Below, piece after piece: positions 52,450 through 61,235 of a DNA stretch of 64,000 nucleotides. How positions within the stretch are numbered: the first letter of the stretch is position 1; each line of letters begins with the position of its first letter. The notes under the pieces are model-generated. The model made no database searches. It was not told the origin of the DNA and worked only from the letters and a program-made list of their open reading frames with translations. The position numbers were made by a program, and so were the translations under genes. The DNA lies in NCBI RefSeq assembly GCF_009176305.1, contig NZ_BLAJ01000002.1, forward strand, positions 930,001 through 994,000. Reading direction: 5' to 3'. The DNA is from Martinezella dioscoreae. GTDB taxonomy: Bacteria > Pseudomonadota > Alphaproteobacteria > Rhizobiales > Rhizobiaceae.

Positions 52450-52863
52450 TTACTTCATCAATGCGGATCGCACGTCGGTCAACGCAAAATCATCTCCGAC
52501 ATAGAGCAGAGGGGCTGAATGTCGTTTGGCAAGAGCATAGGCGAAGCAATCACCGAAATTCAGGCCGCCTCGCGTGCCGAAATCCTTGCCGTATTCCACA
52601 CGGGCCTTCATCGCGGCTCGCGCGAGATTTTCGTCTATCGAGGCAATCTCGATGCGGAATTCGGTTAAAAATTCATCCAGATCGGCAATCGCTTCATGCC
52701 GGTCTCCCTCTTTGATCCTGCCCGCCATGACTGTTCCGGCCTCGACGTAATTGACAGCTGATATGAGACGCTGAGCGTCCGTCTGAAGGGCCATCATGCA
52801 GTCCGGAGCTTCCGTCTCCTCGAACATGATCGCAATGATGGCAGACGCATCAACGATCATCAT
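52450..52863 (-). CDS. vapC: VapC-type PIN-domain toxin
   Basis: 137-residue PIN-domain ribonuclease. The acidic metal-binding residues are in [12 protein letters not shown] (Asp5), NYVEAGTVM (Glu) and [13 protein letters not shown] (Asp); a final acidic residue is in [11 protein letters not shown]. VapC toxins cut tRNA or rRNA when free of antitoxin. It overlaps the antitoxin gene by 4 bp on the same strand. Start at 52863 or one codon later. Confidence 0.9.
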   Translation of the reverse strand: MMIVDASAIIAIMFEETEAPDCMMALQTDAQRLISAVNYVEAGTVMAGRIKEGDRHEAIADLDEFLTEFRIEIASIDENLARAAMKARVEYGKDFGTRGGLNFGDCFAYALAKRHSAPLLYVGDDFALTDVRSALMK

Positions 52864-53132
52864 CGGGGGAAATCGAGATCTTCAGCTGTGTCGCCGACCG
52901 CTTCATCCCATTCCTGTTTCGTGACGGGCCGGCGGTCGTAGCGGCTGGCGCGCCCTCGAACGAAATCTCTCATGCGGGCAATATAGTCGCCCAGCGCCTC
53001 CTGCTCGGCACGCAGCCGTTCAAGCCGCTCGCGCATGGCCTGGGTAATGGCGTCGGTCATGGTTTCGCCGGTCAGGCGGGATAATTCCCGCGCCAGCCGA
53101 TCCGCTTCCTCAGTCTTGATGCTCAACGCCAT
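52860..53132 (-). CDS. vapB: VapB-type antitoxin
   Basis: 90 residues. The N-terminal part ([35 protein letters not shown]) is the short DNA-binding domain of the Rv0623/PSK family; the C-terminal [18 protein letters not shown] would wrap the toxin. Encoded upstream of and overlapping vapC, the usual order. An operator-like dyad lies 14 bp before its start. Confidence 0.87.
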   Translation of the reverse strand: MALSIKTEEADRLARELSRLTGETMTDAITQAMRERLERLRAEQEALGDYIARMRDFVRGRASRYDRRPVTKQEWDEAVGDTAEDLDFPR

Positions 53133-53145
53133 GGTCGCAATCTTT

Positions 53146-53162
53146 CTAGATGAGTGATCTAG
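53146..53162. promoter_or_regulatory. Operator of the vapBC pair
   Basis: CTAGAT and ATCTAG form a 6-bp inverted repeat separated by GAGTG, directly upstream of vapB. Autoregulation by VapB/VapBC from such a site is usual. Confidence 0.5.
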
Positions 53163-53278
53163 ATAGCACGCATATATCGCTTCTTCAATGCAAAAGGGTC
53201 CCGATCAAGTTGAGCCCGGTCAACACGCAAGCCAAATTGACTTCTTGATTCTGATGCGACCAAGTCACTGCTCAGTTT

Positions 53279-54055
53279 TCACACAACGACCGGCACTTGC
53301 GCGCCGTCCATGCTGATCACGACGCCGGTGACATAGCTTGCTTTGGCCGAACTCAGGAAAGCAACGACATTGGCAATGTCGGCGGGCTCTGCCATGCGGC
53401 CGATCGGAATACGCTTCAGCGCATCGGCTAGCGCCTCCTTCTCGGTCGAGCCGGAAGCCTTCGCGGCTGCTTTGAGACCCTCGGCGACTCGATCCGTTTC
53501 GGTGAGGCCGGGGTTGAGGCCGACGACGCGCACACCTTTGCCGGCATAGGCGTTAGCAAGCCCGACGCTTGCGAGCATCAGGGCGGCATTGGCCGATCCT
53601 CCGGCCAAATGGACGGGCGAGGCGACCTTGCCGCCGTTGCCGATGATATTGATGACGGTACCTGAGCCGCGTGTGCCCATGCGCTTGATGACGGGATCGA
53701 TCACATTGATGTAGGAAAAGTATTTCGCATCCATCGCAGCGCGCCAGATGGCGGGCGTCAGCTCGTCGGCGGGCGTGCGCGCTGCGGCACCGGCGCTGTT
53801 GACGAGGATGTCGATCGGGCCGATTTCCGTTTCGACCTTGTTCACCACGGCAAGCGCCTGTTCATCGGAGATCAGGTCGGCGGCATAGCCGCGCGCACCA
53901 GGAAGACGGGAAAGCGCGGCGTCGATATTCGACTGTGAGCGCGAGCAGATCGCAACCCGTGCACCTTCCTGCAGGAAGAGTTCAGCACAGGCGAAGCCGA
54001 TGCCCTTGGAGCCGCCCGTGATCAGAACGACTTTATCCTTGAGGCCGAGGTCCAT
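53279..54055 (-). CDS. SDR-family protein lacking the catalytic YxxxK
   Basis: 258 residues with a sound Rossmann half: TGGSKGIG (13-20), a cofactor-discriminating SRS after the second strand, and NSAG (86-89). Yet the catalytic serine region reads NIIGNGG and the segment where Tyr-x-x-x-Lys is expected reads HLAGGSANAAL (149-159), with Gly in place of Tyr and Asn in place of Lys. It may bind NAD(P)H without classical SDR catalysis, or use other residues. No operon partner; divergent neighbours give no hint. It ends normally (YVTGVVISMDGAQ). Confidence 0.8.
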   Translation of the reverse strand: MDLGLKDKVVLITGGSKGIGFACAELFLQEGARVAICSRSQSNIDAALSRLPGARGYAADLISDEQALAVVNKVETEIGPIDILVNSAGAAARTPADELTPAIWRAAMDAKYFSYINVIDPVIKRMGTRGSGTVINIIGNGGKVASPVHLAGGSANAALMLASVGLANAYAGKGVRVVGLNPGLTETDRVAEGLKAAAKASGSTEKEALADALKRIPIGRMAEPADIANVVAFLSSAKASYVTGVVISMDGAQVPVVV

Positions 54056-54156
54056 GGAATGTCTCCGGTATGATTTGCTTGGATCGCCAAGCTACGTCCC
54101 GAAATCACCACCGTACAGGGTCGCGGTCGTCACAGCTTGGTTACCGGAGCGCGATC

Positions 54157-55017
54157 TTATGAAAGACGCTTGGCCTTCAGCACCGAAACGGCTGTCTCGC
54201 TGTTATGGACATAGTCGTTGGCATCAGGCTGACGCTGCACCAGGAGAATGAACAGCAGGTCGGTCAGCATCAGCTGTGCATCGCGGGCGGTGATCGCCGA
54301 CGAGCGCACGCGATCCTCGTCGCCGACGGTATGAAGGCAGATATCAGCGACGCGGGCAAGCGGATTATCCTGCAGCCCGGTGACAGCAATGACGGTTGCC
54401 TGGCGCTGGCTTGCCAGCTCCGCAATCCGCAGTGTCTCGATGCTGGCGCCGGAATAGGACAGCGCAAAGAGCAGGTCGTCAGGCCCAAGCGTCGATGCAT
54501 TGGCCATCTGCACATGGCTGTCGCTGTCATGCAGCACGTTACGGCCGAGCTTCATCAGCTTATAGGAAAAGTCGCGCGCGACCAGCGACGAGGCGCCGAC
54601 CCCGGCCAGATGGATGCGCCGGGCATCATGAAGCGCCTCGAGCGCCTTTTCGATATCGGCTTCGTTGTTGACGGAAATGGTCTGCTGCATGGCCTGCATC
54701 TTGCTGCCGAGCAGCTTCTGCAGGATCGTGAGATAGCCGTCACCCACTTCGATCGTGCCGTGGATCATGCCGGCCGGCGCCTGCCATTCCTGCGCCTTGG
54801 CTTCACTGACAGCAAGTTTCAATTCCTGATAGCCGGCATAGCCGAGCTTCTGGCTGAATTTCACGACGCTCGACTGGCTGCGGCCCGTTTCAACAGCAAG
54901 TGCTGCGGAAGAAAGGCGCAGCATCTGGTCGGGATTGTCGATGATGAACTGTCCGATCTGACGATCGGCGGGGGCCATGGTTTCGAGCTGCGCGCTGATT
55001 TTCTTTAAGATCGACAT
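54157..55017 (-). CDS. MurR/RpiR-family regulator of the MurNAc cluster
   Basis: 286 residues. The N-terminal helix-turn-helix (about 35-70; SSAALAVETGRSQSSVVKFSQKLG) is followed by a sugar-phosphate isomerase (SIS) domain (about 120-260; RRIHLAGVGASSLVARDFSYK; LLFALSYSGASIETLRIAELA). RpiR proteins sense phosphosugars; MurR of E. coli senses MurNAc-6-phosphate. Divergent from the MurA paralogue, with a symmetric operator in the shared gap and a second copy before murQ. It is the probable regulator of the whole cluster to 64 kb. Confidence 0.88.
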   Translation of the reverse strand: MSILKKISAQLETMAPADRQIGQFIIDNPDQMLRLSSAALAVETGRSQSSVVKFSQKLGYAGYQELKLAVSEAKAQEWQAPAGMIHGTIEVGDGYLTILQKLLGSKMQAMQQTISVNNEADIEKALEALHDARRIHLAGVGASSLVARDFSYKLMKLGRNVLHDSDSHVQMANASTLGPDDLLFALSYSGASIETLRIAELASQRQATVIAVTGLQDNPLARVADICLHTVGDEDRVRSSAITARDAQLMLTDLLFILLVQRQPDANDYVHNSETAVSVLKAKRLS

Positions 55018-55131
55018 TTGTCCCTTCGAGCCCTCAAGGCCGCTTCATCCACCCACACGAGCGCACCAAAAATAGCATCCGGTTCAAGCTCGGCAATCTC
55101 GCTTCGTGCGATCGGACGTTATCACAGCAGG

Positions 55132-55150
55132 TTGGAATAAAAAATTCCAA
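55132..55150. promoter_or_regulatory. Candidate RpiR operator before the MurA paralogue
   Basis: TTGGAATAAAAAATTCCAA: 7-bp arms around AAAAA. The core GGAAT-N5-ATTCC recurs before murQ (58349-58363). It lies 8 bp upstream of a TTGACA box (55157-55162), with a weak -10 TAGTCT at 55179-55184, and an extra half-site GGAAT follows at 55167-55171. Confidence 0.68.
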
Positions 55151-55243
55151 ATCTGGTTGACAGCATGGAATGACCGATTAGTCTTTGGGGGAACGCGTGA
55201 AGGACTCGTGGCGTCCTTACCTTTTCCTCGACGGATTTTCATC

Positions 55244-56500
55244 ATGGACAGACTTCGCATCTCCGGCGGCAAAAGGTTGCAGGGCGCGGTGACCATCGCG
55301 GGTGCCAAGAACGCCGCCTTGCCGCAGATCGCCGCAGCGCTTTTGAGCCCGCATCCGCTGGAGCTCACGAACCTGCCCGCCGTCAGCGACGTCGAGAATA
55401 TGCTCGGCGTTATTGCGCTGCACGGCGCCAAAATCACTCGCGGGCCGCACGGCACAACGATCGATGCGAGCGAAATCGTCTCGAAAGAGACGTCCTACGA
55501 TACGGTCAGGCGCATGCGGGCGACCGTTCTTGTGCTGGCGCCGCTGCTAGCCCGCTTCGGCCATGCGCGTGTTTCCCTTCCGGGCGGCTGCGCCATCGGA
55601 GCCCGGCCCGTCGATATGCATATCAAGGCGCTGGCGACTTTGGGCGCCGATATCGCGATCGAAAGCGGCCTGATCGTCGCCTCGGCGCCGAATGGGCTGA
55701 AGGGGGCGCGGATCGTGCTGAGTTCGCCATCCGTCGGCGCAACGGAGACGGCCATGATGGCCGCCTGCGCGGCCAAGGGCGAAGCCGAGATCCTGAATGC
55801 TGCCCGTGAGCCGGAGGTGGCTGATCTCGCAGCCTGTCTTTGCGCCATGGGCGCGCGGATCGAAGGGGCGGGGACCCATCGCATCCTCATCGATGGTGAC
55901 ACCGGCTGGCGCCCCGCCAGGCATCACAGCATCCCTGATCGTATAGAAGCCGGCACCTATGCCGTTGCGGCGGCGATTACCGGTGGTCAACTCGAGCTTA
56001 TCCATGCACGGCTGGAAAATCTGGCTTCGGTCGTCCAGGCTTTGGAAGCCATGGGAGTGAGCGTCTGGCCGAGCGATCGCGGCCTTGTGGTCTCCAGGGA
56101 CGGCCCGCTGAGGGGGGCCGATATCACGACGGAGCCCTATCCTGGCTTCCCGACGGATCTGCAGGCGCAGTTCATGGCTCTGGCCTGCTGCGCCGAAGGC
56201 GCGTCGTTGATCCGCGAAACGGTATTCGAAAACCGCTTCATGCATGTACCGGAGCTGACGCGGCTCGGTGCCAACATCACCCTGCAGGGCACGACGGCAC
56301 TGGTGCGCGGCGGTGCGCCGCTCAAGGGTGCGCAGGTGATGGCAACGGACCTCAGGGCGTCAGTGTCGCTGGTTCTCGCCGCCCTCGTGTCCAAGGGCGA
56401 AACCATCGTCAACCGCGTCTATCATCTCGACCGTGGCTATGAGCAGCTTGATCGCAAATTGCGTCTCTGCGGTGCCGATATCGAACGGCTGACATCATGA
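55244..56500 (+). CDS. UDP-GlcNAc enolpyruvyltransferase (MurA) paralogue
   Basis: 418 residues. Everything needed for activity is present: Lys22-Asn23 in GAKNAALP, the PEP-binding Cys116 in [15 protein letters not shown], and the arginine in [15 protein letters not shown]. MurA makes UDP-GlcNAc-enolpyruvate, the first committed step of peptidoglycan synthesis. Its place beside a MurNAc kinase and murQ under an RpiR regulator suggests a specialised second copy; a housekeeping murA is presumably elsewhere in the genome. The ATG at 55244 gives the family's N-terminus; the ribosome site is poor. It overlaps the kinase gene by 4 bp. Confidence 0.9.
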   Translation: MDRLRISGGKRLQGAVTIAGAKNAALPQIAAALLSPHPLELTNLPAVSDVENMLGVIALHGAKITRGPHGTTIDASEIVSKETSYDTVRRMRATVLVLAPLLARFGHARVSLPGGCAIGARPVDMHIKALATLGADIAIESGLIVASAPNGLKGARIVLSSPSVGATETAMMAACAAKGEAEILNAAREPEVADLAACLCAMGARIEGAGTHRILIDGDTGWRPARHHSIPDRIEAGTYAVAAAITGGQLELIHARLENLASVVQALEAMGVSVWPSDRGLVVSRDGPLRGADITTEPYPGFPTDLQAQFMALACCAEGASLIRETVFENRFMHVPELTRLGANITLQGTTALVRGGAPLKGAQVMATDLRASVSLVLAALVSKGETIVNRVYHLDRGYEQLDRKLRLCGADIERLTS

Positions 56501-57393
56501 CCGCCCCATCGGAAAACGCTCCCTATTTCCTCGGCATCGATGGCGGTGGCACCGGCTGCCGGGCTCGCATCGAGGATGTCGAGGGCACGGTTTTAGGGCA
56601 GGGATTGTCCGGGCCGGCAACGACCCGGTTAGGGATTTACGAAGCGTGGGCATCGATTTCGCGCGCCTTCGATGCCGCTATTGAGGAGGCGGGGCTGAGT
56701 GCCTCCGATCTTGGGCGCATCCATGTCGGCGTCGGGTTGGCCGGGATCGGCCGCAAAGGCGCCCTTGCCGCGCTGAAGGCGATAGAACACCCCTTCGCCA
56801 GTATTGACTTCATCAGCGACGGGGAGGGCGCCTGTCTTGGCGCCCATTCCGGTCGCGATGGTGCCATCGTCATTGCTGGTACGGGCTCCATCGGTCTCGG
56901 CCTCGTCGAAGGACGGCAATTGCGGGTCGGCGGCTATGGTTTTCCGATTTCGGATGAGGGTAGTGGCGCTTATCTCGGACTGAAAACGGTTCAGCTTGCA
57001 CTGCGCGCCCATGATGGCCGCGAACAGAAGACGGCGCTGCTGGCCGAGATCATGCAGCGCTTCCAGAGCGATCCGATGGAGGCGGTCGCCTGGATGGACC
57101 GGGCATCGGCGACGGATTATGCCGCTCTTGCGCCGATGGTCCTTAGGCATGCCGATCAGGGCGATGCTGCCGCACGGCGAATCGTGCAAAGCGCGGCCGG
57201 CCATATCGATACGCTGGTTCGCACCCTGTTCGAAAAAGGTGCGCCGCGCGTCTGCCTGCTCGGTGGTCTCGCAAGCCCGCTCGAACCCTGGCTCTCGCCT
57301 GATGTGCGCCGCCGCTTGAAACCCATCGATGGTGACGCCGTATCCGGTGCGATCATTCTGGCAAGACGAGCTGTTTGCGGTCGTACTGAATGA
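56497..57393 (+). CDS. BadF/BcrA-type N-acetylglucosamine/N-acetylmuramate kinase
   Basis: 298 residues of the actin-like ATPase family that includes eukaryotic GlcNAc kinase and clostridial MurK. Phosphate-binding motifs are GIDGGGTGCRARIED (N-terminus) and VIAGTGSIGLGLVEG; GGYGFPISDEGSGAYLG is the family's central motif and VCLLGGLASPLEPWL the adenosine region. Downstream murQ needs MurNAc-6-phosphate, so this kinase probably makes it from imported MurNAc; GlcNAc may be a second substrate. Overlaps the MurA paralogue by 4 bp. Confidence 0.87.
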   Translation: MTAPSENAPYFLGIDGGGTGCRARIEDVEGTVLGQGLSGPATTRLGIYEAWASISRAFDAAIEEAGLSASDLGRIHVGVGLAGIGRKGALAALKAIEHPFASIDFISDGEGACLGAHSGRDGAIVIAGTGSIGLGLVEGRQLRVGGYGFPISDEGSGAYLGLKTVQLALRAHDGREQKTALLAEIMQRFQSDPMEAVAWMDRASATDYAALAPMVLRHADQGDAAARRIVQSAAGHIDTLVRTLFEKGAPRVCLLGGLASPLEPWLSPDVRRRLKPIDGDAVSGAIILARRAVCGRTE

Positions 57394-57456
57394 TTGCGGG
57401 CATACAATAAACGTCTTTCTCTTCCCCCTTGATTCCGTCGACGGCAGATCCTATTT

Positions 57457-57472
57457 TGACTATATATGGTCA
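57457..57472. promoter_or_regulatory. Operator-like palindrome before the second toxin-antitoxin pair
   Basis: TGACTATATATGGTCA is symmetric at 14 of 16 positions and lies 20 bp before the antitoxin ATG. Autoregulation is likely. Confidence 0.5.
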
Positions 57473-57491
57473 TTTTCGATTGAGGGCCGTG

Positions 57492-57743
57492 ATGTCAACA
57501 ATTAGCGTAGCAGAAGCAAAGGCAGGCTTTGCCAATCTGGTCGATGAAGCTGCCAACGGTGATTTTGTCACCATTACGCGCCACGGGAAGCCCGCTGCCG
57601 TACTTGTGTCGGTCGAAGCGGCAGAGGCCGCAAAGAAGGCTTTGGAGAAGCCAAAGCCGAATTTTGGGGATTTCCTGCTCACCTTTCCCGGTGGTGTCGA
57701 TCTGGATCGAAACTCGTCAAACACGAGGGACATTGATCTGTGA
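57492..57743 (+). CDS. Phd/YefM-type antitoxin
   Basis: 83 residues. The start STISVAEAKAGFANLVDEAANGDFVTITRHGKPAAVLVS is the typical Phd/YefM DNA-binding domain; the tail (PNFGDFLLTFPGGVDLDRN) would bind and block the toxin. The ATG at 57492 is in the right place for the family. It overlaps the PIN toxin gene by 4 bp (GTGA) and has its own symmetric operator. Confidence 0.9.
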   Translation: MSTISVAEAKAGFANLVDEAANGDFVTITRHGKPAAVLVSVEAAEAAKKALEKPKPNFGDFLLTFPGGVDLDRNSSNTRDIDL

Positions 57744-58189
57744 CAGGGTACCTGCTCGATACGAATATTATCAGCAGGTTTGCGCCGGATAAGGTGCCGC
57801 CCTCCGATGCCATCCGGATCTGGTTCCACAGTCAGGGCGAAGCCGATGCGCTCTTTCTGTCGGCCATGTCTGTCTCGGAGATCGAAAAGGGAATACGCTC
57901 TCTTCATCGCCGTGGCGTGACTGAGCGAGCCAAGCGTCTCTCTGATTGGCTCGATTTCATCACGGACAGTTTCAGTGATCGTATCCTACCCATGGATACG
58001 GTGGTTGCGCGGGTCGCCGGCGCTCTGGAAGACGATGCCCTGAGCAAGGGTCACAATCCCGGCCTCGGCGACATTATCATTGCGGCGACGGCGCGGGCTT
58101 ATGACCTGACCGTCATCACGGAGAACTTGCGGCACTTCCAGCCGCTCAACGTATCGGCGGATCTTCCGATGGTTTTCAGATCGGAATGA
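57740..58189 (+). CDS. vapC: PIN-domain (VapC-type) toxin, GTG start
   Basis: 149-residue PIN-domain nuclease (FitB/VapC group): LLDTNIISRFAPDK (first Asp), AMSVSEIEKGI (Glu), LGDIIIAATARAYDLTVITENLRHF (last Asp residues). The start is GTG at 57740, overlapping the antitoxin stop. The pair sits between the kinase and murQ, in the middle of an otherwise functional cluster, which then has a separate promoter for murQ. Confidence 0.9.
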   Translation: MTGYLLDTNIISRFAPDKVPPSDAIRIWFHSQGEADALFLSAMSVSEIEKGIRSLHRRGVTERAKRLSDWLDFITDSFSDRILPMDTVVARVAGALEDDALSKGHNPGLGDIIIAATARAYDLTVITENLRHFQPLNVSADLPMVFRSE

Positions 58190-58581
58190 TCGCTATCTCC
58201 ACAATGAATAGCAACCAGCGCGACGATGGCGACCTCCTCTACGATTAAGCTGACCGAGCCGCAGCGCTAGCTAACGCAGTCGGCAAATTACACATGCCGC
58301 TGTGTGCTGCCTCGCATAATCGCAGTGGTGAATTTGCGTGGCAGAAGTGGAATATTTTATTCCTTTGTAGATTGACGAAAGGAATAATCAGACATAGTGT
58401 TAACCAAGGTAAACAGGGAGTGGGCAGGAAGCGAAGCCGAAAAAGGCCGTCCGAGCCCAGGCTGAATTTGATCGGCCGTCTGACTGAAAGCCGACCCTTG
58501 CTGCGGTGTGTTCGATATTAGAATGATCGAACTTGCCCCTGCGAGCTATTGATATCGAAGCGTTATTTCGCGAGCAGGCCC
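58190..58581 (+). other. Intergenic region before murQ
   Basis: 392 bp. Its main content is the operator/promoter module at 58349-58400. The 180 bp after that module hold no recognised gene; a short frame at 58294-58521 has no support. The leader is long, so it may carry RNA control, but I see no known riboswitch. Confidence 0.5.
58349..58400 (+). promoter_or_regulatory. murQ promoter with RpiR operator copy
   Basis: GGAAT-ATTTT-ATTCC (58349-58363), 8 bp, TTGACG (58372-58377), 17 bp, TAGTGT (58395-58400), with an extra half-site GGAAT at 58381-58385. Operator, 8-bp spacing, TTGAC box, internal half-site and TAGT-type -10 repeat the arrangement at 55134-55184. Confidence 0.65.
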
Positions 58582-59505
58582 ATGACAGAACAGACGTTGA
58601 TATCCGAACTGGAACAATTGGTTTCCGAAGGGCGCAATCCGAATACGATGCATATCGATCTATTGCCGACTTTCGATATCTTGCGTGAAATCAATTATGA
58701 GGATCAGACGGTGCCTCTCGCCGTCGAGAAGGTCATTCCGGCGATTGCCGCCGCCGTCAATCAGATCGTCGCCGCCTTCCAGAAGGGCGGACGGCTGATC
58801 TATATGGGGGCCGGCACCAGCGGCCGTCTCGGCGTTCTGGATGCCTCCGAATGCCCGCCCACCTTCAGCGTGCCGCCGGATATGGTCATCGGATTGATTG
58901 CGGGCGGCCCGGATGCGCTGCGCCGTTCGATCGAAGGCGCGGAGGACGATCCGGTACAGGGGCGTCAGGCGCTGGAAGAGATCAATCTCACCAAGGATGA
59001 TGTGGTCGTCGGCATCGCCGTCAGCGGCCGTACACCCTATGTGATCGGCGGCCTGAATTATGCCAAGAGCATCGGCGCTTTCACGGTCGCGCTCTCCTGC
59101 AATCCCAATTCCATCATCGCCGGCATCGCTGATCTGGCGATCTCGCCTGTTGTCGGCCCGGAAATCCTGACCGGCTCGACCCGTCTGAAATCCGGCACGG
59201 CACAGAAACTCATTCTCAACATGCTGACGACGGCGAGCATGATCCGCATCGGCAAGAGCTATCAGAACCTGATGGTCGACGTCAGCGCCAGCAACAAGAA
59301 GCTGGTGGCGCGCGCTTCGCGCATCGTCATGCAGGCGACCGGCTGTACGCAGCAGGAAGCGCGCCGTGTGCTCGACCTGACCGGCAATGACGTCAAGCTA
59401 GCCATTCTCATGGAAATTACCGGGATGGGCATTGAAGAAGCCCGCGTGGCATTGCAAAACGCTGATGGATTCCTGCGCAAGGCCATCAACGCCAGGACTG
59501 CTTGA
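58582..59505 (+). CDS. murQ: N-acetylmuramic acid 6-phosphate etherase
   Basis: 307 residues, SIS-fold enzyme that cleaves the lactyl ether of MurNAc-6-phosphate to give GlcNAc-6-phosphate and D-lactate. Hallmarks are [37 protein letters not shown] (with the catalytic Glu), [30 protein letters not shown] and [11 protein letters not shown]. The ATG at 58582 gives the normal length; an ATG at 58549 is possible. It leads the operon with the peptide-type ABC importer. Confidence 0.95.
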   Translation: MTEQTLISELEQLVSEGRNPNTMHIDLLPTFDILREINYEDQTVPLAVEKVIPAIAAAVNQIVAAFQKGGRLIYMGAGTSGRLGVLDASECPPTFSVPPDMVIGLIAGGPDALRRSIEGAEDDPVQGRQALEEINLTKDDVVVGIAVSGRTPYVIGGLNYAKSIGAFTVALSCNPNSIIAGIADLAISPVVGPEILTGSTRLKSGTAQKLILNMLTTASMIRIGKSYQNLMVDVSASNKKLVARASRIVMQATGCTQQEARRVLDLTGNDVKLAILMEITGMGIEEARVALQNADGFLRKAINARTA

Positions 59506-59585
59506 GACAACCGTCGCAGCTAACCGCGACGGCAATCAATGGCCAAAATCGGCCGGGGACATTTAAAAAATTTGGAGGACTGAAA

Positions 59586-61106
59586 GTGGAAGGGAATTTT
59601 GGAAAGAAGCTGATTTCAGGCGTGGCGCTGGTCGTGGGGATCGGTCTGGCGACGGTTGCGATGCCTGTGGAGGCAGCGACGTTGCGCATGGCATGGTCGC
59701 AGGACGCAACCGGTCTCGATCCGCATAAGCAGACCGCCTTCTCCTCCATCCGCCTGCTGGAGCTGATCTATGAGCCGCTGGTTCGCCTGGACGGCAATCT
59801 GCAGATCGTGCCGGGTGTCGCTGAAAGCTGGCAGTTCTCGCCCGACGGCAAGCAGTTGACCTTCAAGCTCAACGCGAAGGCCAAATTCCAGAACGGTGCA
59901 GCCCTCACGTCGGCCGACGTCAAGGCTTCCTTTCAGCGCATTCTCGATCAGGCGACCGGTGCCGTCGCCCGCGCTAATTTCCTGTCGATCGCAAGTATCG
60001 ATACGCCCGATGCCACAACCGTCGTCTTCAACCTGTCGCAGCCCGACGTCCCGCTTCTGACGGCCATGACGAGCCTCAACGCTGCCATCGTGCCGGCAAG
60101 CGAGATTTCCGCTGGCACCATCGGTACTAAGGCGATCGGTTCCGGGCCCTTCAAGCTCGACAGCTGGGTTCCAAACGCCAAGGAAGTCTTGAGCGCCAAT
60201 AAGGATTGGGCAGGCGGCGCCACCGGCGTCGATGGCATCAACATTAGCGTGCTGCCGGATGAAACCGCGATCCTTGCCTCGCTCCGCACCGGCCAGATCG
60301 ATTTCGCGCTTCTGAACGATCCGCTCGTCGCAACGCTTGTGCCGAAGGAGCCGAAGCTGCAGCTCACCCGCACGCCGGTGCTCTCCTACAACGTTCTGCA
60401 GCTCAATCCCTCGCGCAAGCCGATGGATCAGCTGGCCGTGCGCCAGGCGATCTCGTGTGCCATCGACCGCAAGGATGTGATGGACACCGCAGCTCTCGGC
60501 GAAGGCAAGGTGACCGGGCCACTGACGATGCCGCTCTATGCGACCGATCCCAGCAAGCTCTTCTGCTATACGCGCGATGTTGCCAAGGCGAAGAAGCTGA
60601 TGGCCGATGCCGGCTTTGCCAACGGCTTTTCGGCGACTGTGATCGCCGCAACCGGCGAGCCGCCGACGGCCACGGCCGAGGCGCAGGTCATTCAGTCGCA
60701 GCTCGCCGAAATCGGCATCAAGCTCGATATCAAGGTGATGGAACTCAACGTCTATGTCGACACCTGGCTGAAGGGCAATTTCGACATGGCCGTGGCACTT
60801 AATGGCGGCAGTGCCGACCCTTATTCAATGTATAACCGTTACTGGACCAAGACCGGCAACCTGCAGAAGGTCGCCAACTATATCGATGATACGCTGGACA
60901 GCCTGATGCAGAAGGGCCGCGCCGAAACCGATCCGACCAAGCGCAAGGAGATCTTCGCCGAGTTCGAAAAGCATCTTGCCGAAGTCTCGCCCTGGATCTG
61001 GCTCTACACGGCCTATGGCTACACGGCCGAGCAAAAGAACGTCGAAGGCTTCGTGCCGACGCCGACCGGCTCGCTGTTCGGTCTGAGCAAGGTTTCGATT
61101 AAGTAA
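59586..61106 (+). CDS. ABC transporter substrate-binding protein, family 5, of the MurNAc cluster
   Basis: 506 residues: signal peptide (ISGVALVVGIGLATVAMPVEAA) and an SBP_bac_5 domain (DATGLDPHKQTAFSSIRLLELIYEPL; VPGVAESWQFSPDGKQLTFKL; AIGSGPFKLDSWV). The start is GTG at 59586 after TTGGAGGAC. Family members bind peptides, opines and, in a few cases, cell-wall peptides. Its position after murQ suggests muropeptides or MurNAc, as inference only. Two permeases and a dual ATPase follow. Confidence 0.9.
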   Translation: MEGNFGKKLISGVALVVGIGLATVAMPVEAATLRMAWSQDATGLDPHKQTAFSSIRLLELIYEPLVRLDGNLQIVPGVAESWQFSPDGKQLTFKLNAKAKFQNGAALTSADVKASFQRILDQATGAVARANFLSIASIDTPDATTVVFNLSQPDVPLLTAMTSLNAAIVPASEISAGTIGTKAIGSGPFKLDSWVPNAKEVLSANKDWAGGATGVDGINISVLPDETAILASLRTGQIDFALLNDPLVATLVPKEPKLQLTRTPVLSYNVLQLNPSRKPMDQLAVRQAISCAIDRKDVMDTAALGEGKVTGPLTMPLYATDPSKLFCYTRDVAKAKKLMADAGFANGFSATVIAATGEPPTATAEAQVIQSQLAEIGIKLDIKVMELNVYVDTWLKGNFDMAVALNGGSADPYSMYNRYWTKTGNLQKVANYIDDTLDSLMQKGRAETDPTKRKEIFAEFEKHLAEVSPWIWLYTAYGYTAEQKNVEGFVPTPTGSLFGLSKVSIK

Positions 61107-61121
61107 CGACGATCGGGAGCT

Positions 61122-61162
61122 AGAGCATTTCCTTTTCAAATGACATCATGGAAGTGCTCTAT
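61122..61162. repeat. Intergenic palindromic element between binding-protein and permease genes
   Basis: A 12-bp stem (TAGAGCATTTCC with GGAAGTGCTCTA, one G-U) and a 17-base loop, followed by TCTCTTTGTTTTTACGC. Its sequence recalls the dispersed palindromes found between genes in rhizobia. It could attenuate the operon after the binding-protein gene, which is usually needed in excess. Confidence 0.5.
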
Positions 61163-61235
61163 CTCTTTGTTTTTACGCAATTTCGGCCGTAAGCTCACGT
61201 CTTGGTTCAGCTGAAATTGTTCTAGAGGAATTATA

